Assembly: GCA_900540275.1 (NCBI GenBank)
Contig: UQFO01000011.1
Coordinates: 1-64,000 of the forward strand
Origin: an uncultured Oscillospiraceae bacterium
Lineage (GTDB): Bacteria; Bacillota; Clostridia; Oscillospirales; Acutalibacteraceae
Length of the DNA: 64,000 nucleotides
Direction: 5' to 3'
The translations under genes and the position numbers were made by a program. Positions 34,513-44,088 of this stretch are shown piece by piece. Below the pieces are notes generated by a model that worked only from the letters and a program-made list of their open reading frames with translations, searched no databases and was not told the DNA's origin. How positions within the stretch are numbered: position 1 is the first letter of the stretch; each line of letters opens with the position of its first letter.

Positions 34513-34935
34513 TTATTCACCGTCGCCGACGAGCGCAAACGCAAATTCGGCCGATACGCAGAGCTTGCCGCCCACCGTTCCCTTTGCCTCTAAAAAATAG
34601 AACGCGCCGCGGTTTTTTACAAGCGTACAGACAGATTCCAGCGTGTCGCCGGGAAGCACCTTGTTTTTAAATTTTACGTTGTTAAGCTTCGTAAAATACG
34701 GCGTTGCCCCCTGTGCCTTTCCCGCTAAAAGCACGCAGCTTGCCTGCGCCATCATTTCACACAGGATAACCCCCGGGACGACCGGGTTGCCGGGAAAATG
34801 GCCCTTTAAAAAGAACTCGTCGCCCTTTACCGTATATTTTCCCCTTGAGGTGTTCTCATCTATGACCTCCGCTTCCTCGACGAGCAGCATATTGTCGCGG
34901 TGCGGAATAATTTTTTTAATTTCCTCCTGGTTCAC
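34513..34935 (-). CDS. fabZ: 3-hydroxyacyl-ACP dehydratase
   Basis: Hot-dog dehydratase of 140 residues removing water from 3-hydroxyacyl-ACP. The catalytic pair is H46 in GHFPGNPVVPG and E60 in ILCEMMAQ. No FabM or FabN gene is nearby, so how unsaturated chains are made is not explained here. Confidence 0.95.
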   Translation of the reverse strand: MNQEEIKKIIPHRDNMLLVEEAEVIDENTSRGKYTVKGDEFFLKGHFPGNPVVPGVILCEMMAQASCVLLAGKAQGATPYFTKLNNVKFKNKVLPGDTLESVCTLVKNRGAFYFLEAKGTVGGKLCVSAEFAFALVGDGE

Positions 34936-34961
34936 ATAAACACATCCTTATGCCAAACGGC

Positions 34962-35406
<445 letters not shown>

Positions 35407-35420
<14 letters not shown>

Positions 35421-36696
35421 TATTAACTCCCCTTTTGCTTGATATGGAATCAGGCGGCTTTAGTCCGCACATTTTTTTAAATACGATACACGCGTTATGT
35501 CCGCCGAAGCCGAGCGACGTGGACATTGCGTAATCTACCTTCTGTTCTGCCGCTTTGTTCGGAATGTAATTGAGGTCGCAGTCCTCATCGGGTACCTCGT
35601 AGCCGATGGTCGGAGGAAGCACGCCGGATTCAAGCGCTTTCGCACAGATAACCGCCTCAGCGCCGCCCGCCGCTCCGAGCATATGCCCAGTCATAGACTT
35701 TGTGGAGCTGATATAAAGCTCCCTGGCGCGCTGCTGCCCGAATACCCGCTTGAAGGCCATCGTCTCGACCTTGTCGTTCGGGGGTGTGCTGGTTCCGTGC
35801 GCGTTGATATAAATTTTATCGTTATCCCCGACGCCAGCTTCCTTTGCGGCGATTGCAACGGCGCGCGCCGCGCCGTCTCCGTCCGGTTCGGGCGCCGTTA
35901 CATGGTACGCGTCGCAGGTGTTGCCGTAGCCGCAGATTTCCGCGTAAATTTTCGCGCCGCGCTGTTTCGCGTGCTCGTAATCCTCTAAAATCACAATACC
36001 GGCGCCTTCGCCTATTACAAAGCCGTCGCGCCGCTTATCAAACGGGATGGATGCCGTTTTGGGGTCGTTGCGCGTGGAAAGCGCCATTATGTTTGAAAAT
36101 CCAGCGATGGAAAGCCGGTTGATTGCCGCTTCCGCGCCGCCCGCGATGATTGCGTCGGCATATCCGCCGGCGATTGCGTGGAACGCCTCTCCGATGGAAT
36201 GCGTACCTGTCGCGCAGGCCGTCACAATCGGAAGGCACACGCCCTTCGCGTTTTGCTTGATTGCAATCGTGCCGGACGCCATATTTCCAATCATCATCGG
36301 GACAAAGAACGGGGAAACCTTTTTCGGACCCTGCTGTTCCATGTTGTTGCAGTTGTTGATAAACGTCTGCATCCCGCCAATACCCGCGCCGACATAAACG
36401 CCGAAACGGTCCGGATCGATTTTACCGTCGATACCGCTGTCGCTTACCGCCTGTGCCGCCGCCGCTACCGCGTACTGCGTAAAGAGGTCTGTCTTGCGCA
36501 GCTCCCGTTTTTCAATATACTGGGTTGCGTCAAAATCCTTGACCTCCGCTGCAATTGTTACCTTTAAATCGGAGGTATCGAACTTTTTAATAAAATCGAT
36601 TCCGCTTCTGCCATTTATCAGGGAATCCCATGTGGTCTGTACGTCGTTGCCGACTGGCGTAACCGCGCCGAGTCCGGTGACTACTACTCTTCTCAT
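35407..36696 (-). CDS. fabF: 3-oxoacyl-ACP synthase II
   Basis: Elongating condensing enzyme of 429 residues. The Cys-His-His triad is C161 in VTACATGTHS, H300 in NAHGTSTPPND and H338 in SMTGHMLGAAG. About 18 residues beyond the usual C-terminus (after VFKKM) run into the accB start and are probably a harmless extension that provides the overlap. Confidence 0.95.
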
Positions 36697-36723
36697 TGGG
36701 CTCTCTCCTTCCGCTGTGGTTTC

Positions 36724-37467
36724 TTACATTGCCATGCCGCCGTCCACGCGCAGCACCTCGCCCGTGATATAGGCCGCTTCGTCGCTTGCAAGGAACGCGA
36801 CGGCGTTGGCGACGTCCTGTACGCTGCCCGGCTTTCTCATGGGAATGAGCGCCGTGAAATTCTCCTTCACCTTGTCGCTCAGGTTTTTTGTCATATCGGT
36901 ATCGATATAGCCGGGCGCTACCGCGTTGCAGGTAATCCCCCTGCCGCCGAGCTCCTTGGCGACCGTCTTTGTAAGGCCGATCAAGCCCGCCTTCGCGCTT
37001 ACATAGTTTGCCTGCCCCGCGTTGCCGCCGAGCGCTACGACGGAGCTGATGTTGACAATCCTGCCGCTCCTTCTCTTCATGAAGTGCGTGTAAAGGTGCT
37101 TAATCATGTTGAACGCGCCTTTGAGGTTGACGCTTAAAACCGCGTCGAAATCCTGCTCCTTCATGGAGCGCAGCGTCGCGTCGCGGACAATGCCGGCGTT
37201 ATTGATTAAAATATCGACCGCGCCGAAGGCTTCGATTACCTTGTCCACCGTTTCCTTTACGCCGTCGTAGCTTGAAACGTCACAGGTGTAAACCTCACAT
37301 TTCACGCCGAGCTCTGTAATCTCCTGCTTTGTCTTTGCGGCGTTTTCGTCGTCGCCTATCTGGAGAATCGCGATATTCGCGCCGTCCTTTGCGAGCGTCA
37401 GGGCAATTTCCCTGCCGATTCCCCTGGAACCGCCCGTAACAATGGCTGTTTTATCCTGAAATCTCAT
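36724..37467 (-). CDS. fabG: 3-oxoacyl-ACP reductase
   Basis: NADPH-dependent SDR of 247 residues. The Rossmann motif TGGSRGIGRE is at 11-20, NNAG at 89-92, and the catalytic set is S141/S142, Y155 and K159 in YVSAKAG. It reduces 3-oxoacyl-ACP in each elongation round. Confidence 0.95.
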   Translation of the reverse strand: MRFQDKTAIVTGGSRGIGREIALTLAKDGANIAILQIGDDENAAKTKQEITELGVKCEVYTCDVSSYDGVKETVDKVIEAFGAVDILINNAGIVRDATLRSMKEQDFDAVLSVNLKGAFNMIKHLYTHFMKRRSGRIVNISSVVALGGNAGQANYVSAKAGLIGLTKTVAKELGGRGITCNAVAPGYIDTDMTKNLSDKVKENFTALIPMRKPGSVQDVANAVAFLASDEAAYITGEVLRVDGGMAM

Positions 37468-37509
37468 GGTTGCTCCGTCCTTTCCGTTTCTTGTCCGGTT
37501 TTATGTAAA

Positions 37510-38421
37510 TCAAAGAAGCTGCGCCTTGCATTCATTAAGCGTCGCCTTGTCCTCCACATGGCAGGCGTTTACGTTTGCATCGATTTTCTTAACCAGTCCC
37601 GTCAGCGTTTTGCCGGGGCCGCACTCAATAAAGGTATCTACGCCCGCTATGATAAGGTTTTCAACCGTTTTCTGCCACTGTACCGGGCTTTTTGCCTGGT
37701 TTATAATCAGCTCTTTATAGTCGCCGCCGTAGGGCTGCGCGGTTACATTGGAATAAACGGGGATTTGCGGCTCGGAGAGCGGAATATTTTTAAGATAAGC
37801 CGCAAGTCCGTTTGACGCGCTTTCCATAAACGGGCTGTGGAACGCGCCGCTTACCGCCAGGCGCACCGCCTTGCCCCTTTGCTCCTTAACCGCGGCGGAA
37901 AATTCCTCCACGAGCGTTTCATCCATCGCAACGACCGTCTGCGCCGGGCTGTTAAAATTTACAGGCCAGGCGTTGTCAAAGCCCTTGCACAGCTGCTCTA
38001 CCTTTTGGGGCGAAAGCTTCATGACCGCGACCATAGCGCCCCTGCTTTTTGCGGCGGCGTCGTCCATCAGCCGCGCGCGTTTGCAGACAAGCTCAAACGC
38101 CCCTTCCTTTGACAGGATTCCGGAAAAGCCAAGCGCCGCGATTTCCCCAAGGGAAAAGCCCGCGATATAGTCGGGCGTAATTCCAAGCTCTTCTGCCGCG
38201 CAGGCCGCAGCCAAATCAACCGCGAACACGCACGGCTGGGTATTTACCGTCAGGGAAAGCTCCTCTTTTTCCGCTGTAAAGCACTGCTTAGACGTACCGG
38301 GACGAAGCTTGTCCGCCATATCGAAAACCGCTTTCGCGGCGGGGGAGCATTCGTAAAGCTCCCTGCCCATTCCGGTGTACTGTGCGCCCTGGCCGGAAAA
38401 AACAAACGCTATTTTACCCAT
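37510..38421 (-). CDS. fabD: Malonyl-CoA:ACP transacylase
   Basis: Loads malonate onto acyl carrier protein. In 303 residues, the active serine S90 is in GFSLGE, the N-terminal FSGQGAQYTGMGREL is typical, and the histidine is in SGAFHSPFME. It starts within the last 13 bases of fabK. Confidence 0.95.
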   Translation of the reverse strand: MGKIAFVFSGQGAQYTGMGRELYECSPAAKAVFDMADKLRPGTSKQCFTAEKEELSLTVNTQPCVFAVDLAAACAAEELGITPDYIAGFSLGEIAALGFSGILSKEGAFELVCKRARLMDDAAAKSRGAMVAVMKLSPQKVEQLCKGFDNAWPVNFNSPAQTVVAMDETLVEEFSAAVKEQRGKAVRLAVSGAFHSPFMESASNGLAAYLKNIPLSEPQIPVYSNVTAQPYGGDYKELIINQAKSPVQWQKTVENLIIAGVDTFIECGPGKTLTGLVKKIDANVNACHVEDKATLNECKAQLL

Positions 38422-39356
38422 TTGATTGCACCGCCCAATACTTCCTCCGCCTGGGTGAACATCTCTTCGATGATTTCCTTTGCGGGCTGTTCCTTTTTGA
38501 CCATCGCGGCTACCTGCCCCGCGGGGACGCAGCCGTTTGATACGTCGCCGCCGCGCGCTGCCTTGCGCAGGACGCCGAGGCCCATATTTTCCAGCTCCTC
38601 GTCTGTAATTTCGCTGTTATATTCTTTTTTGAGATATTCCCTTGTAAACGCGTTTTTCAGGGAACGCACGGGGTGGCCCAGCCGCTTGCCCGTGAGCACC
38701 GTGTCGATGTCCTTCGCCTTTAAAACCCTGTCCTTATATTCCTGCGCAATGGTGCATTCCGTTGCGACAAGAAAACGCGTACCGACCTGTACGCCTACGG
38801 CCCCGAGCATAAGCGCCGCCGCGAGCTGCCTGCCGTCCGCTATGCCGCCCGCCGCTATGACGGGAATGTCCACCGTGTCTACTATCTGCGGAACGAGCGC
38901 CATTGTCGTCAAATCCCCGACGTGGCCGCCGGACTCGCCGCCCTCCGCGATGACCGCGAACGCCCCGTGGCGCTGCGCAAGCTTTGCGAGCGCGACGGAC
39001 GGGACGACCGGGATTACCTTGATACCGGCCGCAAGCCATTCCTTCATATATTTGCCGGGATTGCCCGCCCCGGTCGTTACGACTGGGATTTTCTCCTCGG
39101 CGACGACCTTAGCGACCTCTTCGACAAACGGGCTCATGAGCATGACGTTTACGCCGAAGGGCTTATCCGTAAGCTCCCTGCATTTTATAATTTCGGCGCG
39201 GAGCTGGTCTCCGTTTGAGTTCATTCCCGCGATGATGCCAAGCCCGCCCGCGTTGCTGACGCCCGCCGCTAAAGACGCGTCCGCAACCCAAGCCATTCCG
39301 CCCTGGAAAATCGGGTATTTGATGCCTAACTGTTCGTTTATCGGTGTACTTATCAT
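38409..39356 (-). CDS. fabK: Enoyl-ACP reductase II (FMN-dependent)
   Basis: FMN enzyme of 315 residues with a nitronate-monooxygenase-like TIM barrel. It carries out the last reduction of elongation and replaces FabI. Family blocks are YPIFQGGMAWVADASLA, VTTGAGNP, EGGESGGHVG with the key His, and VQVGTRFLVATEC. The start at 39356 has GGAGG seven bases upstream; a longer frame would overlap fabH. FabK carriers are typically insensitive to triclosan, a family property not tested here. Confidence 0.94.
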   Translation of the reverse strand: MISTPINEQLGIKYPIFQGGMAWVADASLAAGVSNAGGLGIIAGMNSNGDQLRAEIIKCRELTDKPFGVNVMLMSPFVEEVAKVVAEEKIPVVTTGAGNPGKYMKEWLAAGIKVIPVVPSVALAKLAQRHGAFAVIAEGGESGGHVGDLTTMALVPQIVDTVDIPVIAAGGIADGRQLAAALMLGAVGVQVGTRFLVATECTIAQEYKDRVLKAKDIDTVLTGKRLGHPVRSLKNAFTREYLKKEYNSEITDEELENMGLGVLRKAARGGDVSNGCVPAGQVAAMVKKEQPAKEIIEEMFTQAEEVLGGAIKWVK

Positions 39357-39388
39357 AATAAAACCTCCGTCGTGTTTGGCCAAGCCTT

Positions 39389-40348
39389 TTAAATATCCCA
39401 GCGCAGTACGCAGCTGCCCATCGTAAGGCCGCCCCCGAACGCGCACATCGCAATATACTCGCCCTTTTCGAATTTACCCGCGCGGTATGCCTCGTCAAGG
39501 CACATCGGCATGCAGGAAGCGGACGTGTTGCCGTAATGCGCAATATTATAAATGTAACGGTCTGCGGGAATATCGAGCTTTGCCGCCGCCGTATCGATTA
39601 TTCTCGTATTCGCCTGGTGCGGTACCACATGGCCGATGTCGCTTTGCGCAAGCCCCGCTTCGCTCACGGCGCGCTTGATTCCGTCTACCATCGCGCTGAC
39701 GGCAAATTTATAGACCTCATGCCCGTTCATAAAAATGACCGGGCTCTCTGACGGGTGCTTATAAAAGGGCGAGGTGTTTTCCCCCTTGGGCGCGTAAAGG
39801 ACCTCGGGGTTGCCCTGTGCCATTACATAGATGGAACGCAGGCCGTCGCCTTCAGAAAGCACCACCGCGCCCGCGCCGTCCCCAAACAGCACGCAGGTTC
39901 CGCGGTCGGTCCAGTCGGTCATATTGGAAAGGTTGTCCGCCGCGATAACGAGCACCTTTTTCACTTTTTTCGATACAAAAAAGCCATCCGCCACGTCGAG
40001 CGCGTAAATAAAGCCGGAGCACGCGCCGTTTATGTCGAACGCAGGGCACGACGCCCCGATTTCACGCTGTACAACACACGCCTGCGCCGGAGTAATGTAA
40101 TCTCCCCGCAGCGTCGCGCAGATAATCAAATCGAGCTCGCCCGGAGTAATCTTGGCGCACTCCATCGCGTTTTTTGCCGCCGCGACGCACAAATCGGTCA
40201 GAGTTTCTGTTGTACAGATATGCCGCTCGTGCACGCCGGTGCGTTTTGTTATCCATTCGTCGCTCGTTTCTACCATGGTGGAGAGCTTTTCGTTGGTTAA
40301 TATGTACTCCGGAACGCTCCTGCCCGTTCCTATAATGCTGAAGCTCAT
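39389..40348 (-). CDS. fabH: 3-oxoacyl-ACP synthase III
   Basis: Initiates fatty acid synthesis by condensing a short acyl-CoA with malonyl-ACP. The 319 residues contain C110 in INGACSGFIYAL, H244 in VPHQANTRI and N274 in HYGNTSA. It overlaps the fabT stop by four bases. Only 32 bases separate it from fabK, where related operons carry acpP. Confidence 0.95.
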   Translation of the reverse strand: MSFSIIGTGRSVPEYILTNEKLSTMVETSDEWITKRTGVHERHICTTETLTDLCVAAAKNAMECAKITPGELDLIICATLRGDYITPAQACVVQREIGASCPAFDINGACSGFIYALDVADGFFVSKKVKKVLVIAADNLSNMTDWTDRGTCVLFGDGAGAVVLSEGDGLRSIYVMAQGNPEVLYAPKGENTSPFYKHPSESPVIFMNGHEVYKFAVSAMVDGIKRAVSEAGLAQSDIGHVVPHQANTRIIDTAAAKLDIPADRYIYNIAHYGNTSASCMPMCLDEAYRAGKFEKGEYIAMCAFGGGLTMGSCVLRWDI

Positions 40349-40824
40349 GATTTCAGTCCTCCGTTTTCCATCTTTTTAAGCCGCGCGCTCAAAAAGACAT
40401 TCATTCTATCAATACAGCCGAGCAAAATCCCTTTTTCCTGCTGTGTCATTCCGGCGGTGATGCTTTTTGCAAGGCTCTTATGGAACCGCTTGTGAATCCG
40501 GTCTGCGTGGCGCCCCTCATCCGTGAGCTGCACGTACACCTGCCTTCCGTCCTCCAGACTTTTTTTCTTGACGGCATAGCCCTTTTTTACCAGCTTGTTT
40601 ACAGCAATGGTAACGGACGACGGCGTAATCATCAGTTCACCCGCAATATCGCCGATAAGCCGCCCGCGTATGGGATTTTTGTTGATTACTTCAATCAGGT
40701 GCAGCTCGCTGATGGAAAGGTTAAAGCGCTTTGAGCGCATCAGCGTGTTCTGCTCCACTCTGGAAAACAGCGAATAGCTCTGTTCCAGCACGAAATTTAA
40801 GCGGTCGCAAAAATCCTCTCCCAT
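40345..40824 (-). CDS. fabT: MarR-family fatty acid synthesis repressor (FabT-like)
   Basis: Winged-helix MarR protein of 159 residues heading the fatty acid operon, the position of FabT in streptococci, where it represses the operon with acyl-ACP as corepressor. The winged helix covers about 45-115 (ELMITPSSVTIAVNKLVKKG, wing KSLEDGRQVYVQLT). A consensus promoter lies upstream with a near-palindrome at its start point (40850-40866), consistent with self-repression. The name FabT rests on context and family, not on direct evidence. Confidence 0.85.
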   Translation of the reverse strand: MGEDFCDRLNFVLEQSYSLFSRVEQNTLMRSKRFNLSISELHLIEVINKNPIRGRLIGDIAGELMITPSSVTIAVNKLVKKGYAVKKKSLEDGRQVYVQLTDEGRHADRIHKRFHKSLAKSITAGMTQQEKGILLGCIDRMNVFLSARLKKMENGGLKS

Positions 40825-40849
40825 TTATTTCAGCTCCTCTCGGAGAAAT

Positions 40850-40866
40850 AGTTTGACTACTTAACT
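40850..40866. promoter_or_regulatory. Candidate FabT operator
   Basis: AGTTTGACTACTTAACT, with AGTT/AACT arms, immediately downstream of the -10. The AGTTTGACTA part resembles FabT sites as I recall them from lactic acid bacteria. Confidence 0.5.
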
Positions 40867-40867
40867 A

Positions 40868-40896
40868 ATTTTATCTCCGCCGCGCCTGTTTGTCAA
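40868..40896 (-). promoter_or_regulatory. Promoter of the fab-acc operon
   Basis: Minus strand TTGACA, 17 bases, TAAAAT. It is the only strong promoter seen in front of the eleven-gene unit. Confidence 0.85.
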
Positions 40897-41028
40897 GAAA
40901 AGAAATGAACAACAACAGTGCTGTATTCTTATTTTACCTTTATAATATATTTCACGTGCGTTTTTTGTAATAATATGGTTTTTCTGACAGTTTCGTTAGC
41001 TGCATGATTAAATTGCGCCGCAGCCGCA

Positions 41029-41370
41029 TCAACTGCAGTAATCCTGGAGCAGGCGGTCAAGCTCCCTTTTGCCCTGCGCTTTGATACCCTCTCCCTTTAA
41101 CTGCTTCTGGTCGAGCACCGGAAGCGCCGACACCTCCGATTCCGTCACCTTGAACGGCGTTTCGCTGCCTTCTTCATAAACGGCAATTCTCCCATTATAA
41201 TCCTTGAGATAATACACCTTTTCATAAATGGTTTTCGGCGTGGTACCCACATCTGTCTGCGCGGCGGTCTGAGCCGGCCAAATGGTTGCGGCCAACGCGG
41301 AAACTGCTATTACGCCAAAAAAGATGCATACTAAGATAGCGGCATATTTTTGTACATCCTTTTTTGTCAA
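41029..41370 (-). CDS. BofC-C-terminal-like single-pass membrane protein
   Basis: A 113-residue protein with one TM helix (about 10-31) and an external domain whose pattern YYLKDYNGRIAVYEEG, ESEVSALPVLDQKQL, RELDRLLQDYCS resembles the BofC C-terminal domain seen in many clostridial membrane proteins. Relatives are linked to sporulation in Bacillus, but this short form has no proven role. The start is probably the TTG at 41370 with GGAAGGG upstream. Confidence 0.6.
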   Translation of the reverse strand: MTKKDVQKYAAILVCIFFGVIAVSALAATIWPAQTAAQTDVGTTPKTIYEKVYYLKDYNGRIAVYEEGSETPFKVTESEVSALPVLDQKQLKGEGIKAQGKRELDRLLQDYCS

Positions 41371-41524
41371 AACCCGATCCCTTCCTTTCTTTCACTGCAA
41401 AAAAATCCTTTGTATTATTATTGCAATTGTGCATCTGCTTTATACAGGAAGGCCGCGCGCGGTTCAATTTAACAAAATATTAAAGAAATAATGCCGAAAA
41501 AACATTTCATTTTTCTTTGGGAAG

Positions 41525-41533
41525 TGTTATAAT
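41525..41533 (+). promoter_or_regulatory. Extended -10 promoter of the PBP gene
   Basis: TG-T-TATAAT; the -35 (TTTCAT) is poor. A leader of about 90 bases contains a small CGCCC/GGGCG stem-loop near 41570. Confidence 0.55.
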
Positions 41534-41629
41534 GTGGATTAGTTATATATTCTTCCAGGGACGGTTCCGCCCTTTTTCGGGCGCTGCGTTCCGTTTATTT
41601 TTTAAAAATACAGGGAGGTCGGCTATACG

Positions 41630-44026
41630 ATGAGAAAAACCGACATCAATAAATTTACCGATGAAACAGGCCTTGAAACGGCGGGTGAAAATGCCGCGGT
41701 CAAGGGAACGAAAGGATTTTTATCCGTCGTCTGGAAGGTGGTTTCCACCCTCCTGATGATTTTGCTGATTGCCTGCGTAGTCGTCGGCGTTTCCGTATCT
41801 ATCTATCTGTTCGGGCTTGCAAACGAACCGACCGGTATCGACTTGAACGCCTCCAAGCTGCAGCTGACGAGCTTTATCTATGTCAACGGCAAGGACGGCA
41901 AGCCGGTGGAATACCAGCGGCTGCACAGTACGGAAAACCGTGTCTGGGTCGATTATGAAGATATTCCCAAGCAGATGAAGGACGCGATGGTCGCCATTGA
42001 GGACAAGCGTTTCTATGAGCACAGCGGCGTGGACTGGGTCCGCACCATGGGCGCCGTTTTAAACCTTGCGTCCGGCTCGGACGGATACGGCGGCTCCACG
42101 CTGACGCAGCAGCTCATTAAAAATATCACCGACGATAACGCGGTAAGCATTACCAGAAAGCTCAGGGAAATCTTCCGTGCGCTTAATTTGGAGCGTGAAT
42201 TTACAAAGGACCAAATTTTAGAGGCATACCTTAACGTCGTGAACTTTGGAAGCGGCTGCCGCGGCGTACAGGCGGCGGCGCACCTCTATTTCGGCAAGGA
42301 TATCCAGGACTGCTCCATTGCGCAGTGCGCGGCTATCGCCGGCATTACGCAGAACCCGGCGGCTTACACACCGCTCGATTATCCGGAGAATAACAAGGAG
42401 CGCCGCGAAACCGTCCTTGGCGAAATGTATAACCAGAAGAAAATCAGCAAGGAAGAATACGACCAGGCAATGAAAGAGTCGCAGAACATGAAATTCGTCG
42501 GCTTTGTAGAAGACGACGAGGACGACGAAGACGACGAGGACGATGTACCAAATTGGTATATCGACGCGCTTTTCCGCGACCTGCGCTCCGACCTGGCGAA
42601 GGAGCTCAATATCAGTGAAGATTCCGCGGAGCGCAAGCTGTATACGGAAGGCCTGAATATTTACTGCGCCATGGATGTGGACATGCAGAATTACGCGGAG
42701 CAATATGTATTGAACGTCGAAACGCCAAACGACCCGAATCTTCAAATGGGTTTGGTCATGATGGATTTTGACGGCCGCGTCATCGCGACGGTCGGCAGCC
42801 GAACGAAAAAGGACGGCATGCTGCTTTGGGACAGGGCGAACATTTCAGCGCTGCAGCCCGGTTCTTCGATAAAGCCTGTATTTGTCTATCCCCTCGCTAT
42901 TGAAAACAAAAAGCTCAATTTCTCTTCCTACGTAGACGATACCCCGTTTGACCGCTGGTCGCTCGATGAGTACGGAAACTGGAAAGCCGGACCGAATAAT
43001 TCCGGACAGATTTATCATGGCATGTGGCCGCTGCCAGACGCGATTGAGGAATCCCTGAATGCCGCGGCGGCACAGACCATGCAGGAGCTGGTCGGCCCGA
43101 AAAACGCCTATAACCAGGCAATCAATAAAATGGGCTTTACCCATCTTTCAACGCAGGATTCCGAGAACATCGGCGCGCTGTCCCTGGGCGGCCTGAACGG
43201 CGGCGCGACCGTCAGGGAAATGGTCGCTTCCTACCAGTACATGGGCAACGGCGGAAAATATTATGAGCCCTATACCTATTATTATGTAACAAACCAGGAC
43301 GGCGACGTGATACTCGACAACCGCGAGAACATCCCAACGCAGGCATATTCGACCGAAACCGCGACCATTATGAACCGCCTGCTGCACTATAATATGCAAT
43401 ATACCAATTTCAGCCATACGGCTGCCGGATTGGCGGCCATAGACGGCTGGGATATTATCGGTAAGACCGGTACGACCGATAAAGACAAGGACCATTGGTT
43501 CATTGGCATGTCCCCATATGCAATCATGGGAACATGGGTGGGCTTTGACCAGCCGGCGTCAATTACCGGAAGCGACAGCAAGCATGTAGCGGAGCTGACC
43601 TTCCATGCTTTAATGTCGCAATACCTGAAGGATAAAAATCCGAAGGAATATACGCTCGCGCCGGATGTCGAGGCGATTCCCTACTGCCACGACACAGGGC
43701 TGCTCGCGACCAGCGGCTGCGGCAATACCTATATGGGCTATTATACGGAAGACAACCGGCCCGATTATTGCTACGGCGGTCACAGCTATTATGATTACAG
43801 CGGCGGCAATTCGGACGGTTACGACGACGACTACACGAGCAGCTATGAACCGCCCGCCTCATCGGACACTCCGTCTGACACCACAAGCGAGCCGGTACCG
43901 TCCGACGAACCCTCGTCATCTGAGGCGCCGCCCGACAGTACGCCCGACAGCGGCGACTCCGGCGGCGAAAGCGGCGGCGGTGACTCCGGCGGGGGCGATA
44001 TCCCGGTGGATAATCCCGCAGATTAA
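41630..44026 (+). CDS. Class A penicillin-binding protein (PBP1A-type)
   Basis: Bifunctional wall polymerase of 798 residues. TM at about 33-62; GT51 glycosyltransferase with catalytic E124 in EDKRFYEH and GGSTLTQQL at 154-162; transpeptidase with S412-x-x-K415 in PGSSIKP and IIGKTGTT near 620. Two oddities stand out: a run of twelve acidic residues (294-305) in the linker between the domains, and a Cys/Tyr-rich segment after the transpeptidase followed by a long Ser/Pro/Asp/Gly tail (about 725-798). A GGGAGG site precedes the start. Confidence 0.93.
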   Translation: MRKTDINKFTDETGLETAGENAAVKGTKGFLSVVWKVVSTLLMILLIACVVVGVSVSIYLFGLANEPTGIDLNASKLQLTSFIYVNGKDGKPVEYQRLHSTENRVWVDYEDIPKQMKDAMVAIEDKRFYEHSGVDWVRTMGAVLNLASGSDGYGGSTLTQQLIKNITDDNAVSITRKLREIFRALNLEREFTKDQILEAYLNVVNFGSGCRGVQAAAHLYFGKDIQDCSIAQCAAIAGITQNPAAYTPLDYPENNKERRETVLGEMYNQKKISKEEYDQAMKESQNMKFVGFVEDDEDDEDDEDDVPNWYIDALFRDLRSDLAKELNISEDSAERKLYTEGLNIYCAMDVDMQNYAEQYVLNVETPNDPNLQMGLVMMDFDGRVIATVGSRTKKDGMLLWDRANISALQPGSSIKPVFVYPLAIENKKLNFSSYVDDTPFDRWSLDEYGNWKAGPNNSGQIYHGMWPLPDAIEESLNAAAAQTMQELVGPKNAYNQAINKMGFTHLSTQDSENIGALSLGGLNGGATVREMVASYQYMGNGGKYYEPYTYYYVTNQDGDVILDNRENIPTQAYSTETATIMNRLLHYNMQYTNFSHTAAGLAAIDGWDIIGKTGTTDKDKDHWFIGMSPYAIMGTWVGFDQPASITGSDSKHVAELTFHALMSQYLKDKNPKEYTLAPDVEAIPYCHDTGLLATSGCGNTYMGYYTEDNRPDYCYGGHSYYDYSGGNSDGYDDDYTSSYEPPASSDTPSDTTSEPVPSDEPSSSEAPPDSTPDSGDSGGESGGGDSGGGDIPVDNPAD

Positions 44027-44088
44027 CCAACTAGGCCATGCGGCAGTATAATAGTATGGTAAATAACTTTTACGATAAGAGGTGCAAA

